Numbered from the stretch's first letter, positions 40,101 to 49,714 are shown. The stretch is 64,000 nucleotides of DNA from DATBGE01 sp036558125 (GCA_036558125.1 DATBGE010000082.1:1-64000), one strand, 5' to 3'. Made by a program: numbers and translations. The notes: a model not told the origin generated them from the letters alone.

Positions 40101-40547
40101 CTAGTGCGTAACTGTCTGATAGAGCCATTGCTCCGCCGGCGTCCGCACCCGCAGCACGGCCTCCTGTTGAAACCGCCGACAGTACTCCGCGGCGATGTTC
40201 GCAAACGTGCTGTCCGCGGGCTGCCCGGCCGGATGTTCGACCTCGAAGACAAAGCCCGCCTCGTGCACGATCATCCCATCGGCACTCCGCCACTGCCCCT
40301 CCGTACGCCAGACGGTGAAGCCGTCCGGGAAGCGCGGCGTTACCACTTCGCTCAGGAAGTCAGCCCAGGCGGAATCGGTGACCGTCCCGCCGGTTGGGAT
40401 ACTCCGTCCGAAGAACAAGCGATCGGACACAACGACGGCTGAGGCGGCCGGGGATGGCTGCGCCGGCGCCGGTGCTCGACTGCACCCCGCGGCCGCGGAG
40501 ATGGTGGCCGCGGAGAGCGCGACCCACAGAGTGCGGCTAACGGGCAT
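40101..40547 (-). CDS. DUF3574-type lipoprotein
   Basis: A 148-residue lipoprotein with the signal ALSAATISAAAGC. The domain reads VVSDRLFFGRSIPTGG, VTDSAWADFLSEVVTPRFPDGFTVW and GQWRSADGMIVHEAGFVFEV, which are the DUF3574 landmarks: FFG-x-x-IPTGG, AW-x-x-F and TPRFP-x-GFTV. Function unknown. Members are usually secreted. Confidence 0.85.
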   Translation of the reverse strand: MPVSRTLWVALSAATISAAAGCSRAPAPAQPSPAASAVVVSDRLFFGRSIPTGGTVTDSAWADFLSEVVTPRFPDGFTVWRTEGQWRSADGMIVHEAGFVFEVEHPAGQPADSTFANIAAEYCRRFQQEAVLRVRTPAEQWLYQTVTH

Positions 40548-40652
40548 CAGATTCTCCGGGTGACGCTTGACGGTGCTACCGACCGCTTAGGCCGGCAGGT
40601 TCATGGGGTAGTCAGACCGAAAGCTGACAGAGGTTTGATCGCTGACAGGCCC

Positions 40653-40940
40653 TCACTGGGGCGTCCGGGGCAGCGGTATCGAGGCCCGCTCGTTCCGCTG
40701 CGCCAGGAGGCGTTCGGCGAAATCGAGGCGCTCCTCGAGTTCGAGCAGTCGAGTGTTCGGCTTTTCCAGCTCAGCCAGCCGCTCACGGATCTCGGCAATT
40801 TCGGCCGCGAGGTCCGGATTGGCAGCCTCACCAGCGATCCGCCGGGCCCAGGCGTTTATTGCGGGCCGAAGCAGCATCACGACCGCAAGGAGCGAGGCGA
40901 TGCCAAAAATGGAGACGATGGCGATGTTGTCGGAACTCAT
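40653..40940 (-). CDS. Small membrane protein with coiled coil
   Basis: A 95-residue protein with one N-terminal transmembrane helix (IAIVSIFGIASLLAVVMLL) and a charged heptad-patterned helix (LAAEIAEIRERLAELEKPNTRLLELEERLDFAERLLA, in part). This layout is like PspB-type or phage-lysis-associated small proteins, but no sequence match is clear. Its ATG overlaps the stop of the preceding small lipoprotein by four bases. Confidence 0.7.
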   Translation of the reverse strand: MSSDNIAIVSIFGIASLLAVVMLLRPAINAWARRIAGEAANPDLAAEIAEIRERLAELEKPNTRLLELEERLDFAERLLAQRNERASIPLPRTPQ

Positions 40941-41140
40941 TGTGCCAGCCTTTCTTGCACCGGGGACGCCCGCGCGTCCCCGCGTCTTTCGCTACTTGAA
41001 GCGCTGACGCCGGACTGCAGCTTAACGATCCGCTGGCCGGGATTTCTGGAGGGACTGGTGGAGTCTCCCGTACAGCTGGCCAGGAGCAAACTGGAGACGA
41101 GGAGGAGACGACAAAGGGCACCTGCGGATCGTATCGACAC
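40937..41140 (-). CDS. Short lipoprotein, 67 residues
   Basis: A GTG at 41140 with a GAGGA site upstream gives MSIRSAGALCRLLLVSSLLL followed by ASC-TGDSTSPS. This is a signal peptide with a lipobox and a Ser/Thr-rich mature start, a pattern common in this kind of genome. The mature part is only about 43 residues. The stop overlaps the next gene's ATG, which supports a real, coupled gene. Confidence 0.5.
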   Translation of the reverse strand: MSIRSAGALCRLLLVSSLLLASCTGDSTSPSRNPGQRIVKLQSGVSASSSERRGDARASPVQERLAQ

Positions 41141-41269
41141 CGGGTCCTCGTCCACGCTGGCAACTGTGTTGGGACGAGAGAAAAAGGTACTCCACCCTGA
41201 TTCTGCGGGACAGGGTGAGCACGGGTTCGCGGGGGAATCTGCTGCGGTCAAACAGCGCAGCAATGCCCG

Positions 41270-41695
41270 TTAGCGTTGTCTCAGCGCTGCGCGTGCTCCA
41301 AGCAAGGTGAGCAGGGCCGCAAGCAAGCCGGTAAAAACCGTGGCAAGATTGGCGAGGTAGGCTATCCAACTCGACAGCGTCTCATGCGGTGAGAGGGCTC
41401 GCACGCCTGTAATGGCCTGGATCAACACCGCTGCGGCAAAGGCGTATCCGGCCCCGACGAGTGACCAGCAGAGCGCCCGTTTCCGTGCGGGAGGCAGGAC
41501 GAGAAGCGGCAGCGCGGGCCCGCTGGCCAAGAGCCAGACGCCGGCGAGTAGGAGAGCTCCGTGGGCGGCACGCCAAGTCGGTGGCTGTACCCCAGCGAGC
41601 TCTTCCGCCACCGCTGGCAGCCCGCAGAGAAGTCCGAGAAGGAGCAACACGGCACCGTTAAGAACTAGAAGGCTGGCCTGTTTGTCGGAGCTCAA
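41270..41695 (-). CDS. Four-helix membrane protein of unknown function
   Basis: A 141-residue protein with four predicted helices (VLNGAVLLLLGLLCGL, GALLLAGVWLLASGPALPLLVL, LVGAGYAFAAAVLIQAITGV, TVFTGLLAALLTLLGA). The layout of helix 1 (GAVLLLLGLLCGLP) and helix 2 (HGALLLAGVWLLASG) resembles small styrene-oxide-isomerase-like membrane proteins, but I cannot place it with confidence. Confidence 0.65.
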   Translation of the reverse strand: MSSDKQASLLVLNGAVLLLLGLLCGLPAVAEELAGVQPPTWRAAHGALLLAGVWLLASGPALPLLVLPPARKRALCWSLVGAGYAFAAAVLIQAITGVRALSPHETLSSWIAYLANLATVFTGLLAALLTLLGARAALRQR

Positions 41696-41841
41696 GAGTG
41701 CCTCGCAGTTTCGAAATGGGGCGGCGAGCGGAAGAGGATCGAGTCAAGGAATTGGCGTCGGAGCGCCGGTGCCCGGCCGTATCCCGCGACGGCGGAGATA
41801 GTGGCATCAGAGAGAACGACCCACCCTGCCCGTAAGGCGGC

Positions 41842-42387
41842 TCACCCGTGGAACAGCAGCCGCACAGTCCACACCGCGATGAGCATGGCGGCCGCGTCCG
41901 CGATGAGGCCAGCCGGCACCGCGTGGCGAGTCTTCCTGATACTTATCGCCCCGAAGTACACCGCGATCACGTAGAAGGTGGTCTCGCTGGACCCGTACAT
42001 GACCGAGGCCATCTTCACGAAGATCGAGTCCTCGCCGTACTGATTGATCATGTCCACCACCAGCGCCGCCGAGCCGGAGCCCGAGAGCGAGCGAATGATG
42101 GCCATCGGCAGCAGCTCGGCTGGGAAGCCGATCAACCCGAGTACCGGATTGAGTGCCTTAGTCAGGGCCTCCATGGCGCCGCTGGCCCGGAACATCGCTA
42201 TGGCGAAGAGGATCGCGACCAGGTAGGGGATGATGCGGACCGCGACCTGGAATCCCTCCTTGGCTCCCTCGACGAAGCTCTCGTAGACGGGCACCCGCTT
42301 GATGAGGCCGTACAGCGGAAAGCCGACCAGGATAAGCGGAAGGACGAAGTAGGAAAGCAGGCTGATGGCGTCGCGCATGGTTTCCAT
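41842..42387 (-). CDS. spmB: SpmB-like membrane protein (nucleoside-recognition/Gate domain)
   Basis: A 181-residue protein with about five helices. RIIPYLVAILFAIAMFRASGAMEAL and MASVMYGSSETTFYVIAVYFGAISI are diagnostic of the SpmB/YjiG family. In Bacillus, SpmA and SpmB affect spore-core dehydration; the genes occur widely in non-sporulating bacteria, where they look like transporter halves. SpmA is the next gene, six bases upstream. No other sporulation genes are visible. Confidence 0.88.
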   Translation of the reverse strand: METMRDAISLLSYFVLPLILVGFPLYGLIKRVPVYESFVEGAKEGFQVAVRIIPYLVAILFAIAMFRASGAMEALTKALNPVLGLIGFPAELLPMAIIRSLSGSGSAALVVDMINQYGEDSIFVKMASVMYGSSETTFYVIAVYFGAISIRKTRHAVPAGLIADAAAMLIAVWTVRLLFHG

Positions 42388-42393
42388 GGTGGC

Positions 42394-43353
42394 TCAGGCT
42401 TTCCGGTTGGGATCGGACGCCCGGTACCCCGGCAGCCGGCCGAGCAACCTCGCGGCCACGATGGCGACGATCATCCCCAACACCGAGGTGATCAGGATCG
42501 GGAAGATGAGCGTGTTGATCTGGGTGCCCATGAGGGCCAGCAGCAGGACCGGCGGGACGAGCTGAATGCCGGCCGTGTTGATGGCCATGAGCATGACCAT
42601 CGAGTTGGTGGCGGTATCCTCGGACGGGTTGAGCTTCTGCAACTCCTCCATGGCCTTGATGCCGAACGGTGTGGCGGCGTTGCCCAGCCCGAACAGGGTG
42701 GCGGTGAGATTGAGCGCGATCATGCCGAGTGCGGGATGATCGGCCGGGACTTCGGGGAACAGGGGCCGCAGGATCGGCCGAACCAGCTTCACCAGGGCGA
42801 AGACGATCCCCGAGTCCTCGGCGATCTTGAGCAGCCCGAGGAACAGGGACAACACTCCGACCAGGCCGAGGGCGATCTCCGCTCCCGTCTTTGCGAAGTC
42901 GAGTGCCGCGGAAGCGATCGCGTTCAATTTCACGAACTGGACCGGCTCGAATACGACAGCGGCATTCGTTCCGGGAGGATTGAATTCCGACAGCAGGCCC
43001 TGCAGCTCGTCGTCGCGTGACTTGGAGACTTTCCCGATTGTGGCCAGCGGTTCGGGGAGCTTGGATCCGGCAGCGAAGCGGAGCTGGACTCCCTCCTTCG
43101 TCTGCACCAGGTAGCCAGGGTAGCTCGGCGCCGGAGCCTGGTCGGTCTGGTAAAAGCTCGCGTATTGATCCGGCGCGATCCGGATCTCCACCGGCACGCG
43201 CCGGGCAGCCGAGTCGTAGCCTTGGGGGAAGGCGAGCTCCACGGGGAGCGGTTGGCCGTTGCGGTACTTGTCCACGCTCAGGTCGCGGATGTCGTAGCCG
43301 AGGGCGAAGACGAGGCTCGAGATGATCAGGCCTGCCCAGATGTAGTTCAGCAT
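42394..43353 (-). CDS. spmA: SpmA-like membrane protein with extracytoplasmic insert
   Basis: A 319-residue protein: one N-terminal helix (YIWAGLIISSLVFALGY), an approximately 105-residue hydrophilic insert (about 20-140), then the SpmA/Gate core ALDFAKTGAEIALGLVGVLSLFLGLLKIAEDSG and LNLTATLFGLGNAATPFGIKAMEEL (both motifs in the family). Classical SpmA is about 195 residues and lacks the insert, which probably lies outside the membrane. Its start overlaps the methyltransferase stop by seven bases. Confidence 0.88.
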   Translation of the reverse strand: MLNYIWAGLIISSLVFALGYDIRDLSVDKYRNGQPLPVELAFPQGYDSAARRVPVEIRIAPDQYASFYQTDQAPAPSYPGYLVQTKEGVQLRFAAGSKLPEPLATIGKVSKSRDDELQGLLSEFNPPGTNAAVVFEPVQFVKLNAIASAALDFAKTGAEIALGLVGVLSLFLGLLKIAEDSGIVFALVKLVRPILRPLFPEVPADHPALGMIALNLTATLFGLGNAATPFGIKAMEELQKLNPSEDTATNSMVMLMAINTAGIQLVPPVLLLALMGTQINTLIFPILITSVLGMIVAIVAARLLGRLPGYRASDPNRKA

Positions 43354-44177
43354 CGACCAGCCGGGGTTGTAGTAGGGGTGTCGGTGAGCGCTTCCCGTTC
43401 CGCGATCAAGGTGAACAAAACAGGATCGCCGTGAGGCCTACGATACCGTCCGTCGCGGCCGCGCAAGAGTCCTAGGCAAAGCTCGGAGGAAATCGAGCCG
43501 TGCTCCTCAAGGGAACGGATACGGAGGCCGGCACGTTCAGCCGCAGCGACAACGGAGCGAACGGAATGCCGAAATTGCACCTGGGGGCCGGTTCGGAGAG
43601 GCGTCGCGTAATCCCAGCCACGCTCAATCCATTGGCGATCGGTCAATTTGCCGGGTCTGATGAGGCGAGCAAGCCTTCGGAAAAGCGACGTCCTCGGAAT
43701 ACCGTCGATCAAGACCAGTTTGCCGCCCGGAGCGAGCGCGCCGGCTGCTGAGCGCATCCACGCCGAAAGGTCCGCGATCCAGCAGAGAATACCAATCGTG
43801 GCCCAGACGAGATCAAAAGAGCAAGCGAACGATTCGGGCAGTTCGACCACATCCGCGCAGACCCAATCGATCGAAACGCCGCAACGTGCAGCGAGCGCGC
43901 GAGCCTTCTCAAGAGCAACGTTCGAAAAATCGACTCCACTGACGCTCGCGCCCCGGCGGGCGAAGGTGATGGCGTCGAAACCGAGATGACACTGAAGCTG
44001 GAGAACTCGTTTTCCTTCCAGGTCGGCGCCTACCGCGGCCGAAAGGGCTGCTTCTTCCTCAGGGATCAGGGAGTTCGCGCCGCCGCAGAGGGAAGCCGTG
44101 TCGTAGTAGGCGTCCTGGCCGTGAACCGCGGCAAGGAGATCCCAGCACTCACGATTCAGTTGATGATCCGCGAGCAA
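43347..44177 (-). CDS. Class I SAM-dependent methyltransferase
   Basis: A 276-residue soluble methyltransferase with motif I VLQLQCHLGFDAITFARRGA, post-I SGVDFSNVALEKARALA, motif IV DLVWATIGILCWI and motif V/VI GALAPGGKLVLIDGIP. The QCHLG variant of motif I is typical of a small-molecule subfamily. The last residues overlap SpmA. The substrate is not known. Confidence 0.85.
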   Translation of the reverse strand: MLADHQLNRECWDLLAAVHGQDAYYDTASLCGGANSLIPEEEAALSAAVGADLEGKRVLQLQCHLGFDAITFARRGASVSGVDFSNVALEKARALAARCGVSIDWVCADVVELPESFACSFDLVWATIGILCWIADLSAWMRSAAGALAPGGKLVLIDGIPRTSLFRRLARLIRPGKLTDRQWIERGWDYATPLRTGPQVQFRHSVRSVVAAAERAGLRIRSLEEHGSISSELCLGLLRGRDGRYRRPHGDPVLFTLIAEREALTDTPTTTPAGRC

Positions 44178-44229
44178 GTGTCGAATGCATCCGGATGAGG
44201 TGCGTCCAACGAACTACCGACCCCGATGG

Positions 44230-44790
<561 letters not shown>

Positions 44791-45089
44791 GTAAGGGTAA
44801 CTCGACGGTCTCCTTTGAGGCTGACTCCGGGCGCAACCAGCACGTTACGCACCTTCTCCAAACACAACGCCGTCCTCGGTTGCCATTCCAGTGACGGCGT
44901 TCCACTCAGTACTGGCTTCAACTGGTCGGATCCTCGAAAACATCTGGCAATGGATAGCGAATGGCAAGGACGGTGCTCAAGAGCGAGGGCTTGATGAATA
45001 GCGGAAGTGCTTGAGCGGGGGTGACGGTCGGGGCTTCGAAGCCCTCGAGTGCCAGAAGGAGAAGTGGCCACTGTGCTGTCTACCGGGCG
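44791..45089. other. Intergenic region with no gene seen
   Basis: This 299-bp gap between the DHFR-like and DUF4440-like genes contains no motif-bearing frame on either strand. No copy of the dispersed element is present. I see no terminator. Confidence 0.4.
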
Positions 45090-45671
45090 TCAACGGAGGC
45101 CACAGCCGGTGGGCGGGTCCGGGTCAGGCACGTACGCTGGCATCCCGGGCGTGTATGGCTTCGACGGATCGACGCGGACGCCGTCCACGAACCAGCGCAT
45201 GCCGTGCTCGTTCGTCACGTTGAGGCGCTTCCAGCCGTCCGCCAGGTGGACCCAGGTCTCGCGCTGCAGCACGCTGGTATCGATTCGGTGCTGCCGGCCG
45301 TCGCGGAGTCGCTGGAGGCGCGAGAACTCCTGGCAGACGTCCGCCACCGACGTGTCACCGCGCTCCTCGAAGCCCCGGATATCATTGCGGACATGGATCA
45401 CGGAGTCCACGGTAGCGGTCAATCGCCGGGTATAGGCTTCCATGGCGGCGTAGTCAAAGATCTTGGCGTTGGGGTTCGTCGAGGAGAAATCCGGCGCCTG
45501 GAGGGCCAGGATGCCATCGACATCCTTTCGTCGGATCGCCTCGGACAAGCGTTGGTACTGTGATTCAATCGCGGGCCGGGAGTCCTGGGCAAGAACCATT
45601 TTCGGCGGGGTCGCAGGCATGCCACCGAGGCTCATTGCCAACGAAAGGTGTCGGAACCGTAGCGCTGTCAT
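45090..45671 (-). CDS. Secreted NTF2-like protein (DUF4440 type)
   Basis: 193 residues. With the ATG at 45671 (AGGAGG four bases upstream) the product begins with a signal-like segment and MVLAQD, then the NTF2-like domain AIESQYQRLSEAIRRKDVDGILALQAPDFSSTNP, YAAMEAYTRRLTATVDSVIHVRNDI and WVHLADGWKRLNVTNEHGM (segments). Such domains bind small ligands or act as accessory subunits. The specific role is unknown. Confidence 0.75.
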   Translation of the reverse strand: MTALRFRHLSLAMSLGGMPATPPKMVLAQDSRPAIESQYQRLSEAIRRKDVDGILALQAPDFSSTNPNAKIFDYAAMEAYTRRLTATVDSVIHVRNDIRGFEERGDTSVADVCQEFSRLQRLRDGRQHRIDTSVLQRETWVHLADGWKRLNVTNEHGMRWFVDGVRVDPSKPYTPGMPAYVPDPDPPTGCGLR

Positions 45672-46007
45672 CTGGCCTCCTGGGTTGGGCGCCCAGATGC
45701 GACAACGCCAGCCGGCGGAGGGTTGCGCGATGTGACGTGCCGCCGAACGACCCCATGCGGCGGTCCCTAGCCCCGTCCGATACTCCACGACACCAGAAGT
45801 GCGTTCTCCGCAACCAGCTTCGCGTAGAGCGGGTAGGCCGTAGCTTGATTCAAGTGGCCTCCTTCGGAGCCAACGCCCCGCGCTTCACCTGCAGGCGACG
45901 AGCGTGCCAGCTCGCCGTCGTCCAACCTACTTGCGGAGAGGCGAATGGATTGGCGGCTCCGTCGGAGTGGGACCAACGGCCATGGCGCCCCAGCACAAGA
46001 GGATTTC
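45672..46007. other. Gene-free space with dispersed element copy A
   Basis: This 336-bp space has no supportable gene. It carries copy A of the dispersed element at 45869-45902. The rest shows nothing I can name. Confidence 0.5.
45869..45902 (+). repeat. Dispersed element, copy A
   Basis: Core GCCAACGCCCCGCGCTTCAC then CTGCAGGCGACGAG. It matches copies B, C and D over the first ~34 bases and then diverges, so it is partial. All four copies have the same orientation. Confidence 0.7.
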
Positions 46008-46535
46008 TCATTTTTGGCAGACGATGAGCATCTCCACGCTGACCTTGGTCCCCTTGGTCGCCGTTCCCTGGACCTTGAGGGAGTCGATGCCACCGGCCGT
46101 CGTGATGCGGGTCGCGGTTCCCGGCTCGCCATATTGGGGCTGATTGGCCCGAACCACGTAGAGCGGCGGAGTTCCCGTCTGCCCTATCCGGATCCCGACG
46201 GCGAGGTAGAAGCTGTGGCCGGTGGTGCCGCTCTTCAACGTGTCGGCATCGAAGTTCACTGAGGTCACGGCGATCGTAGCCGTGTCGTCGGGAAAAATGA
46301 TGGCGAACGAATTGAGCCGGTGGGGATAGCCATAATCCGCGAGGCCACACTTGGTCGAGATGCCCGAAGCAGAGTAGGTCCCATTGTAGAGAGCATCGGC
46401 GTCCTTGGAGATTTTCACGACCACGCTGGTCGGCCGAAGCAGCGTGCTGTCGGACTTCTGCGCATGGGCTGGCTCGACCAGGCTGGGGAGTGCCGAGGCA
46501 ATGAACAACGCGATGGCGGGAAACGAAGAGCGCAT
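46008..46535 (-). CDS. Secreted hypothetical protein
   Basis: A 175-residue exported protein with signal ALFIASALPSLVEPAHAQ. The mature part is beta-rich (TSVVVKISKDADALYNGTYSAS, NSFAIIFPDDTATIAVTSVNFD, SFYLAVGIRIGQTGTPPLYVV) and has one Cys near the middle and one at the end. No family recognised. Confidence 0.7.
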   Translation of the reverse strand: MRSSFPAIALFIASALPSLVEPAHAQKSDSTLLRPTSVVVKISKDADALYNGTYSASGISTKCGLADYGYPHRLNSFAIIFPDDTATIAVTSVNFDADTLKSGTTGHSFYLAVGIRIGQTGTPPLYVVRANQPQYGEPGTATRITTAGGIDSLKVQGTATKGTKVSVEMLIVCQK

Positions 46536-46601
46536 GTGAACCGATCAGGGGGACCACACAAACCTAGGTTCCGCATCCCCGCGCGGCAAAGCGGCGTGCC
46601 T

Positions 46602-47372
46602 TCAGTGGGAGAGGATCAGCGGCAGCCTCGGGCGTAGATCCCAGATCTGCCCTCGGACCCCGTCATCGAACTCCACCTCCAGGAACGCCGTGGGCGAGTC
46701 GGCAAACCGCACCCGACGGAGGTCGAGGCGTGCGCTCGCCGGATACTGGCCCAGGGCCGTGTGGACGATTACTCGGGTCATGCGGTGGAATCCGGCCGGG
46801 TGAGCGAACTGCTCCGGCTCGCGGCGCCGGAACCGGTCGAGCCAGGTGGTAACCGCCCGATCGTCGGGCATGATAAAGACGTCGGGTGCAAGCGACTCTG
46901 CCGGCTGACGCAGCAGCACGTAGGCAGCGGGCGGTTGAGTGTCGGGTATGGTATCAAGGCGGAAGGGGATCCCAAGGTCGGCGAGACTGCCCGCCTGGAA
47001 GTGCAGGCCGATCCCGAAGGGGCTGGCGCCGGTTTCGCGCCAGGACGCCGCTCGGCGGAAGTCCGTGAGATCGCGTTGGTGGGCCGAGTCGACCGTCACG
47101 CTCGAATCGACCCAGAGCAGTTCGAGATAGGCATTCTCGAAGAAGGCCGCGATGGAAGTAGTACCCTCCCCGTCATGGCGTACGGTTTCGGTGTCGATGT
47201 GAATGCCGGCCTGGCGGAGAGCCTGGATCGCCGCCGCGGCGCCCGCCGGGACAACGAGGTAGGCGTGGTCGAGCTCGAGCACGGCCTGTTGAGCCACGGC
47301 TGGTGTGGATGGCGCCGCAGCGACGGTGAGGAGGCCAGTCAGGGGGAGGAGGTGCCTGATATGCGATGCCAT
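46602..47372 (-). CDS. Secreted glyoxalase-like (VOC) domain protein
   Basis: 256 residues with a signal peptide (LLTVAAAPSTPAVAQ). The domain begins LELDHAYLVVPAGAAAAIQALRQAGI, has AAFFENAYLELLWV and ends FLEVEFDDGVRGQIWDLRP, which fits the Glyoxalase_3-like family: metal-binding His in the first strand and Glu in ENAYLELL. The family includes few characterised enzymes. The ATG at 47372 is used because it starts the signal peptide. Confidence 0.8.
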   Translation of the reverse strand: MASHIRHLLPLTGLLTVAAAPSTPAVAQQAVLELDHAYLVVPAGAAAAIQALRQAGIHIDTETVRHDGEGTTSIAAFFENAYLELLWVDSSVTVDSAHQRDLTDFRRAASWRETGASPFGIGLHFQAGSLADLGIPFRLDTIPDTQPPAAYVLLRQPAESLAPDVFIMPDDRAVTTWLDRFRRREPEQFAHPAGFHRMTRVIVHTALGQYPASARLDLRRVRFADSPTAFLEVEFDDGVRGQIWDLRPRLPLILSH

Positions 47373-47446
47373 GAAGCGTCGAGCCCGAACGTTTCTTTCC
47401 CCCACCTCCAGGTGGAGCTATGGCCGCCTGGGAAGAAAGGCGCCAT

Positions 47447-47863
47447 CTACCCGTAGCGCCGCCTTGCCTCAGCGATCGAACCGACGACGAGTTGCTCGAG
47501 CACCGACTTGTCGAGGTCGGCGAGTTGTTTGAAGTAGAGGCAGGACTTGCCCATCTTGTGCTTGCCAAGCTTGGCCAACAAGGCCTTCTGTCTGCCGGCT
47601 TCGGCGTCCAGATAGACGACCAGGTCGCGGCCACGGACAGCGAAGCCCGCCAGAGGAGCCTCCCCTGTATGTCCACTCTCGTAGGTGTACCGGTAGGAGC
47701 CATAACCGACGATGCTGGGTCCCCACATTCTTGGTGACTGCCGGGTGATCTGCTGAAACAGAACCATCAACTCCCGGCAGTCGGCGCGTTGCTGCGCGTT
47801 GGCTCTGGAGGCGATGTACTCCTCGACGCTGGCGCCGGTGAACTTGGTCTTGTTTTGGGCCAT
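47447..47863 (-). CDS. DUF1801 protein
   Basis: A 138-residue soluble protein of the DUF1801/YdhG family. ASVEEYIASRANAQQRADCRELMVLFQQITR and PRMWGPSIVGYGSYRYTYESG are the family landmarks, with the FxxR and WGPSIVGYG motifs, and LVVYLDAEAGRQKALLAKLGKHKMGKSCLYFKQLADL follows. Function unknown; members are typical small cargo genes of soil bacteria. Confidence 0.9.
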   Translation of the reverse strand: MAQNKTKFTGASVEEYIASRANAQQRADCRELMVLFQQITRQSPRMWGPSIVGYGSYRYTYESGHTGEAPLAGFAVRGRDLVVYLDAEAGRQKALLAKLGKHKMGKSCLYFKQLADLDKSVLEQLVVGSIAEARRRYG

Positions 47864-47894
47864 ATCAGATAGTCCGTGATTGCCGGGTCCCGGC

Positions 47895-47953
47895 GCCTAA
47901 GGCCCGCGCTCACCCCTGCGGGCGACGAGTGGAGGAGTCAACAACTGGATCGC
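47895..47953 (+). repeat. Dispersed element, copy B
   Basis: GCCTAAGGCCCGCGCTCACC ... GGCGACGAG ... GAGTCAACAACTGGATCGC. The right part matches C and D. A partly complementary segment near 48000-48016 (GGGCGTGAGGCTAAGGC) allows a long-range fold around this copy. Confidence 0.75.
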
Positions 47954-48137
47954 TTCCTTGAACATATAGCGTCCGACTGCCCTCGTCGCCTCGCTCCTGG
48001 GCGTGAGGCTAAGGCATTGACCTCGATTTGTTTACGGCTTTCTCGCCAGTTCTGTCGATTTTGAGCGGTCTCGTTCGACGTGTAAGTGAGGTCGCGAACG
48101 CCGCCGCAACCATCCCAACCGAGTTCAGGAGAGCACA

Positions 48138-48539
48138 ATGCGTTTCATCGTCATGGGCATAATGAAGAAGGAGCCGGAACCAGGCGTTCCGCCGAAGCCC
48201 GAAGCGTTCGCCGCGATGCAGAAGTACAACGAAGAGGCCGTGAAGGCGGGTGTCCTCCTCGCGGCCGAGGGTCTCGCGCCCCTCTCGAAGGGTGCGCGCG
48301 TGAAGTTCAGCGACGGCCAGCCCACCGTCATCGACGGTCCATTCACCGAGGCGAAAGAGCTCGTTGCGGGTTTCTCGATCATTCAGGTGAAGTCGCTGGA
48401 CGAAGCGATCGAGTGGGTGAAGCGCGCTCCAATAGTCGCTCCAAACGGCGAGGTCGAGATCCGCAAGCTGATGGATGTCGAGGATTTCGGTGAGGGGTTC
48501 ACCCCGAACCAGGAAATCGCCAAAGTGAAATACAAGTGA
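48138..48539 (+). CDS. YCII-related protein
   Basis: A 133-residue protein of the YCII/YciI family: RFIVMGIMKKEPEPG, AAEGLAPLSKGARVKF and IDGPFTEAKELVAGFSIIQVKSLDEAIEWVKRAP (segments). These form a dimeric alpha/beta fold with a conserved Asp-His pair in some members; the function is unknown. The stop overlaps the next start by four bases. Confidence 0.92.
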   Translation: MRFIVMGIMKKEPEPGVPPKPEAFAAMQKYNEEAVKAGVLLAAEGLAPLSKGARVKFSDGQPTVIDGPFTEAKELVAGFSIIQVKSLDEAIEWVKRAPIVAPNGEVEIRKLMDVEDFGEGFTPNQEIAKVKYK

Positions 48540-49714
48540 GTGGGCCCGTGCACAGGCCACTGCTGCGCGTTGCTCTCCTCGCCCTTTCGATTGCGGCGCC
48601 GAACGCCTTCGCGCAGACCACCACCGCCGCATCGCCATCGCCGGACTACGGGAACCCTTCAGTCTGGCTCTGTCGCCCCGACCGGCTCGCGGCCTGCGAC
48701 GTGGATCTTTCCACCACGGTGATCGGCCGAGACGGGCGCTCGACCGTCGAGCGCGCACGGCTGGATCCAAAGGCGCCGGTGGATTGTTTCTACGTCTATC
48801 CCTCGGTGTCGACGGATACGACGGATTTCAGTGATCTCGTACCCGACGCCGCCGAGCGCACCGTGGTACGACTGCAGCTGGCGCGGTTCGGCATACGGTG
48901 TCGGCTGTTCGCGCCAATGTACCGGCAAGTCACGCTCGCCGCACTAGGTCGTGCCAACGCCGCCGGCATTGCGTCGCCCAACTTCCTCGGTATCGGATAC
49001 GAGGACGTCCGCGCCGCGTGGCACTACTACCTCGCGCACGACAATGGCAACCGTGGAGTCGTGCTGATCGGACATTCCCAGGGCACCAGCATTCTGACCG
49101 AGTTGATCCGCCGCGAGATCGAGGGCACGCCGGTGCAGTCACGCATCGTCTCCGCGTTGCTCATCGGCGCGCCGGGTGGCATCCTCGTTCCCCGCGGGAA
49201 GGACGTGGGCGGAACGTTCGCGCACATGCCGCTCTGTCGCGCGACTACGCAGACCGGCTGCGTCGTAGCGTATTCATCATTTCGCGCCAGTGCACTCCCC
49301 GCGGCGAGGACGCCTTTCGGGCCGTCCGACTCGACGGTAGTCGCGGCGTGCACCAATCCCGCAGCGCTTGGCGGCGGTGAGGCCGCCCTCAACGGTTATT
49401 TCGACGCGAGCGGAGGGACGGCCCTGGCGATGGGGCCCACCGAACCGTGGACCGCTGGCGGACAACCGATTGCAACGCCCATGGTGCGTGTCGTAGATCT
49501 GTTGAAGGGGCGGTGCGCGACCAACGCCTTCGCCACCTATCTCGAGGTAACTGTACAGCGAGAGCCTGGCAGCCCGGCGAGCCGAGACATTCAAGGGGAC
49601 TTGGCGGAGGGGCTTGGCCTGCATCTCGTCGATCTGGAAGTGGCCATGGGCAATCTGGTCGATCTCGTCGGCCAACAAAGCAGGAGCTATCTCGCCAGTA
49701 CCCGCCGACCCTAA
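48536..49714 (+). CDS. Secreted DUF3089 alpha/beta-hydrolase
   Basis: A 392-residue exported hydrolase-fold protein. Signal: ALLALSIAAPNAFAQ. DUF3089 marks: VWLCRPDRLAACDVDLSTTVI, VDCFYVYPSVSTDTT, YEDVRAAWHYYLAH and the nucleophile elbow VVLIGHSQGTSILTELIRRE with Ser in GHSQG. The substrate is not known; likely an esterase or lipase. It starts at a GTG overlapping the YCII stop. Confidence 0.87.
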   Translation: MSGPVHRPLLRVALLALSIAAPNAFAQTTTAASPSPDYGNPSVWLCRPDRLAACDVDLSTTVIGRDGRSTVERARLDPKAPVDCFYVYPSVSTDTTDFSDLVPDAAERTVVRLQLARFGIRCRLFAPMYRQVTLAALGRANAAGIASPNFLGIGYEDVRAAWHYYLAHDNGNRGVVLIGHSQGTSILTELIRREIEGTPVQSRIVSALLIGAPGGILVPRGKDVGGTFAHMPLCRATTQTGCVVAYSSFRASALPAARTPFGPSDSTVVAACTNPAALGGGEAALNGYFDASGGTALAMGPTEPWTAGGQPIATPMVRVVDLLKGRCATNAFATYLEVTVQREPGSPASRDIQGDLAEGLGLHLVDLEVAMGNLVDLVGQQSRSYLASTRRP

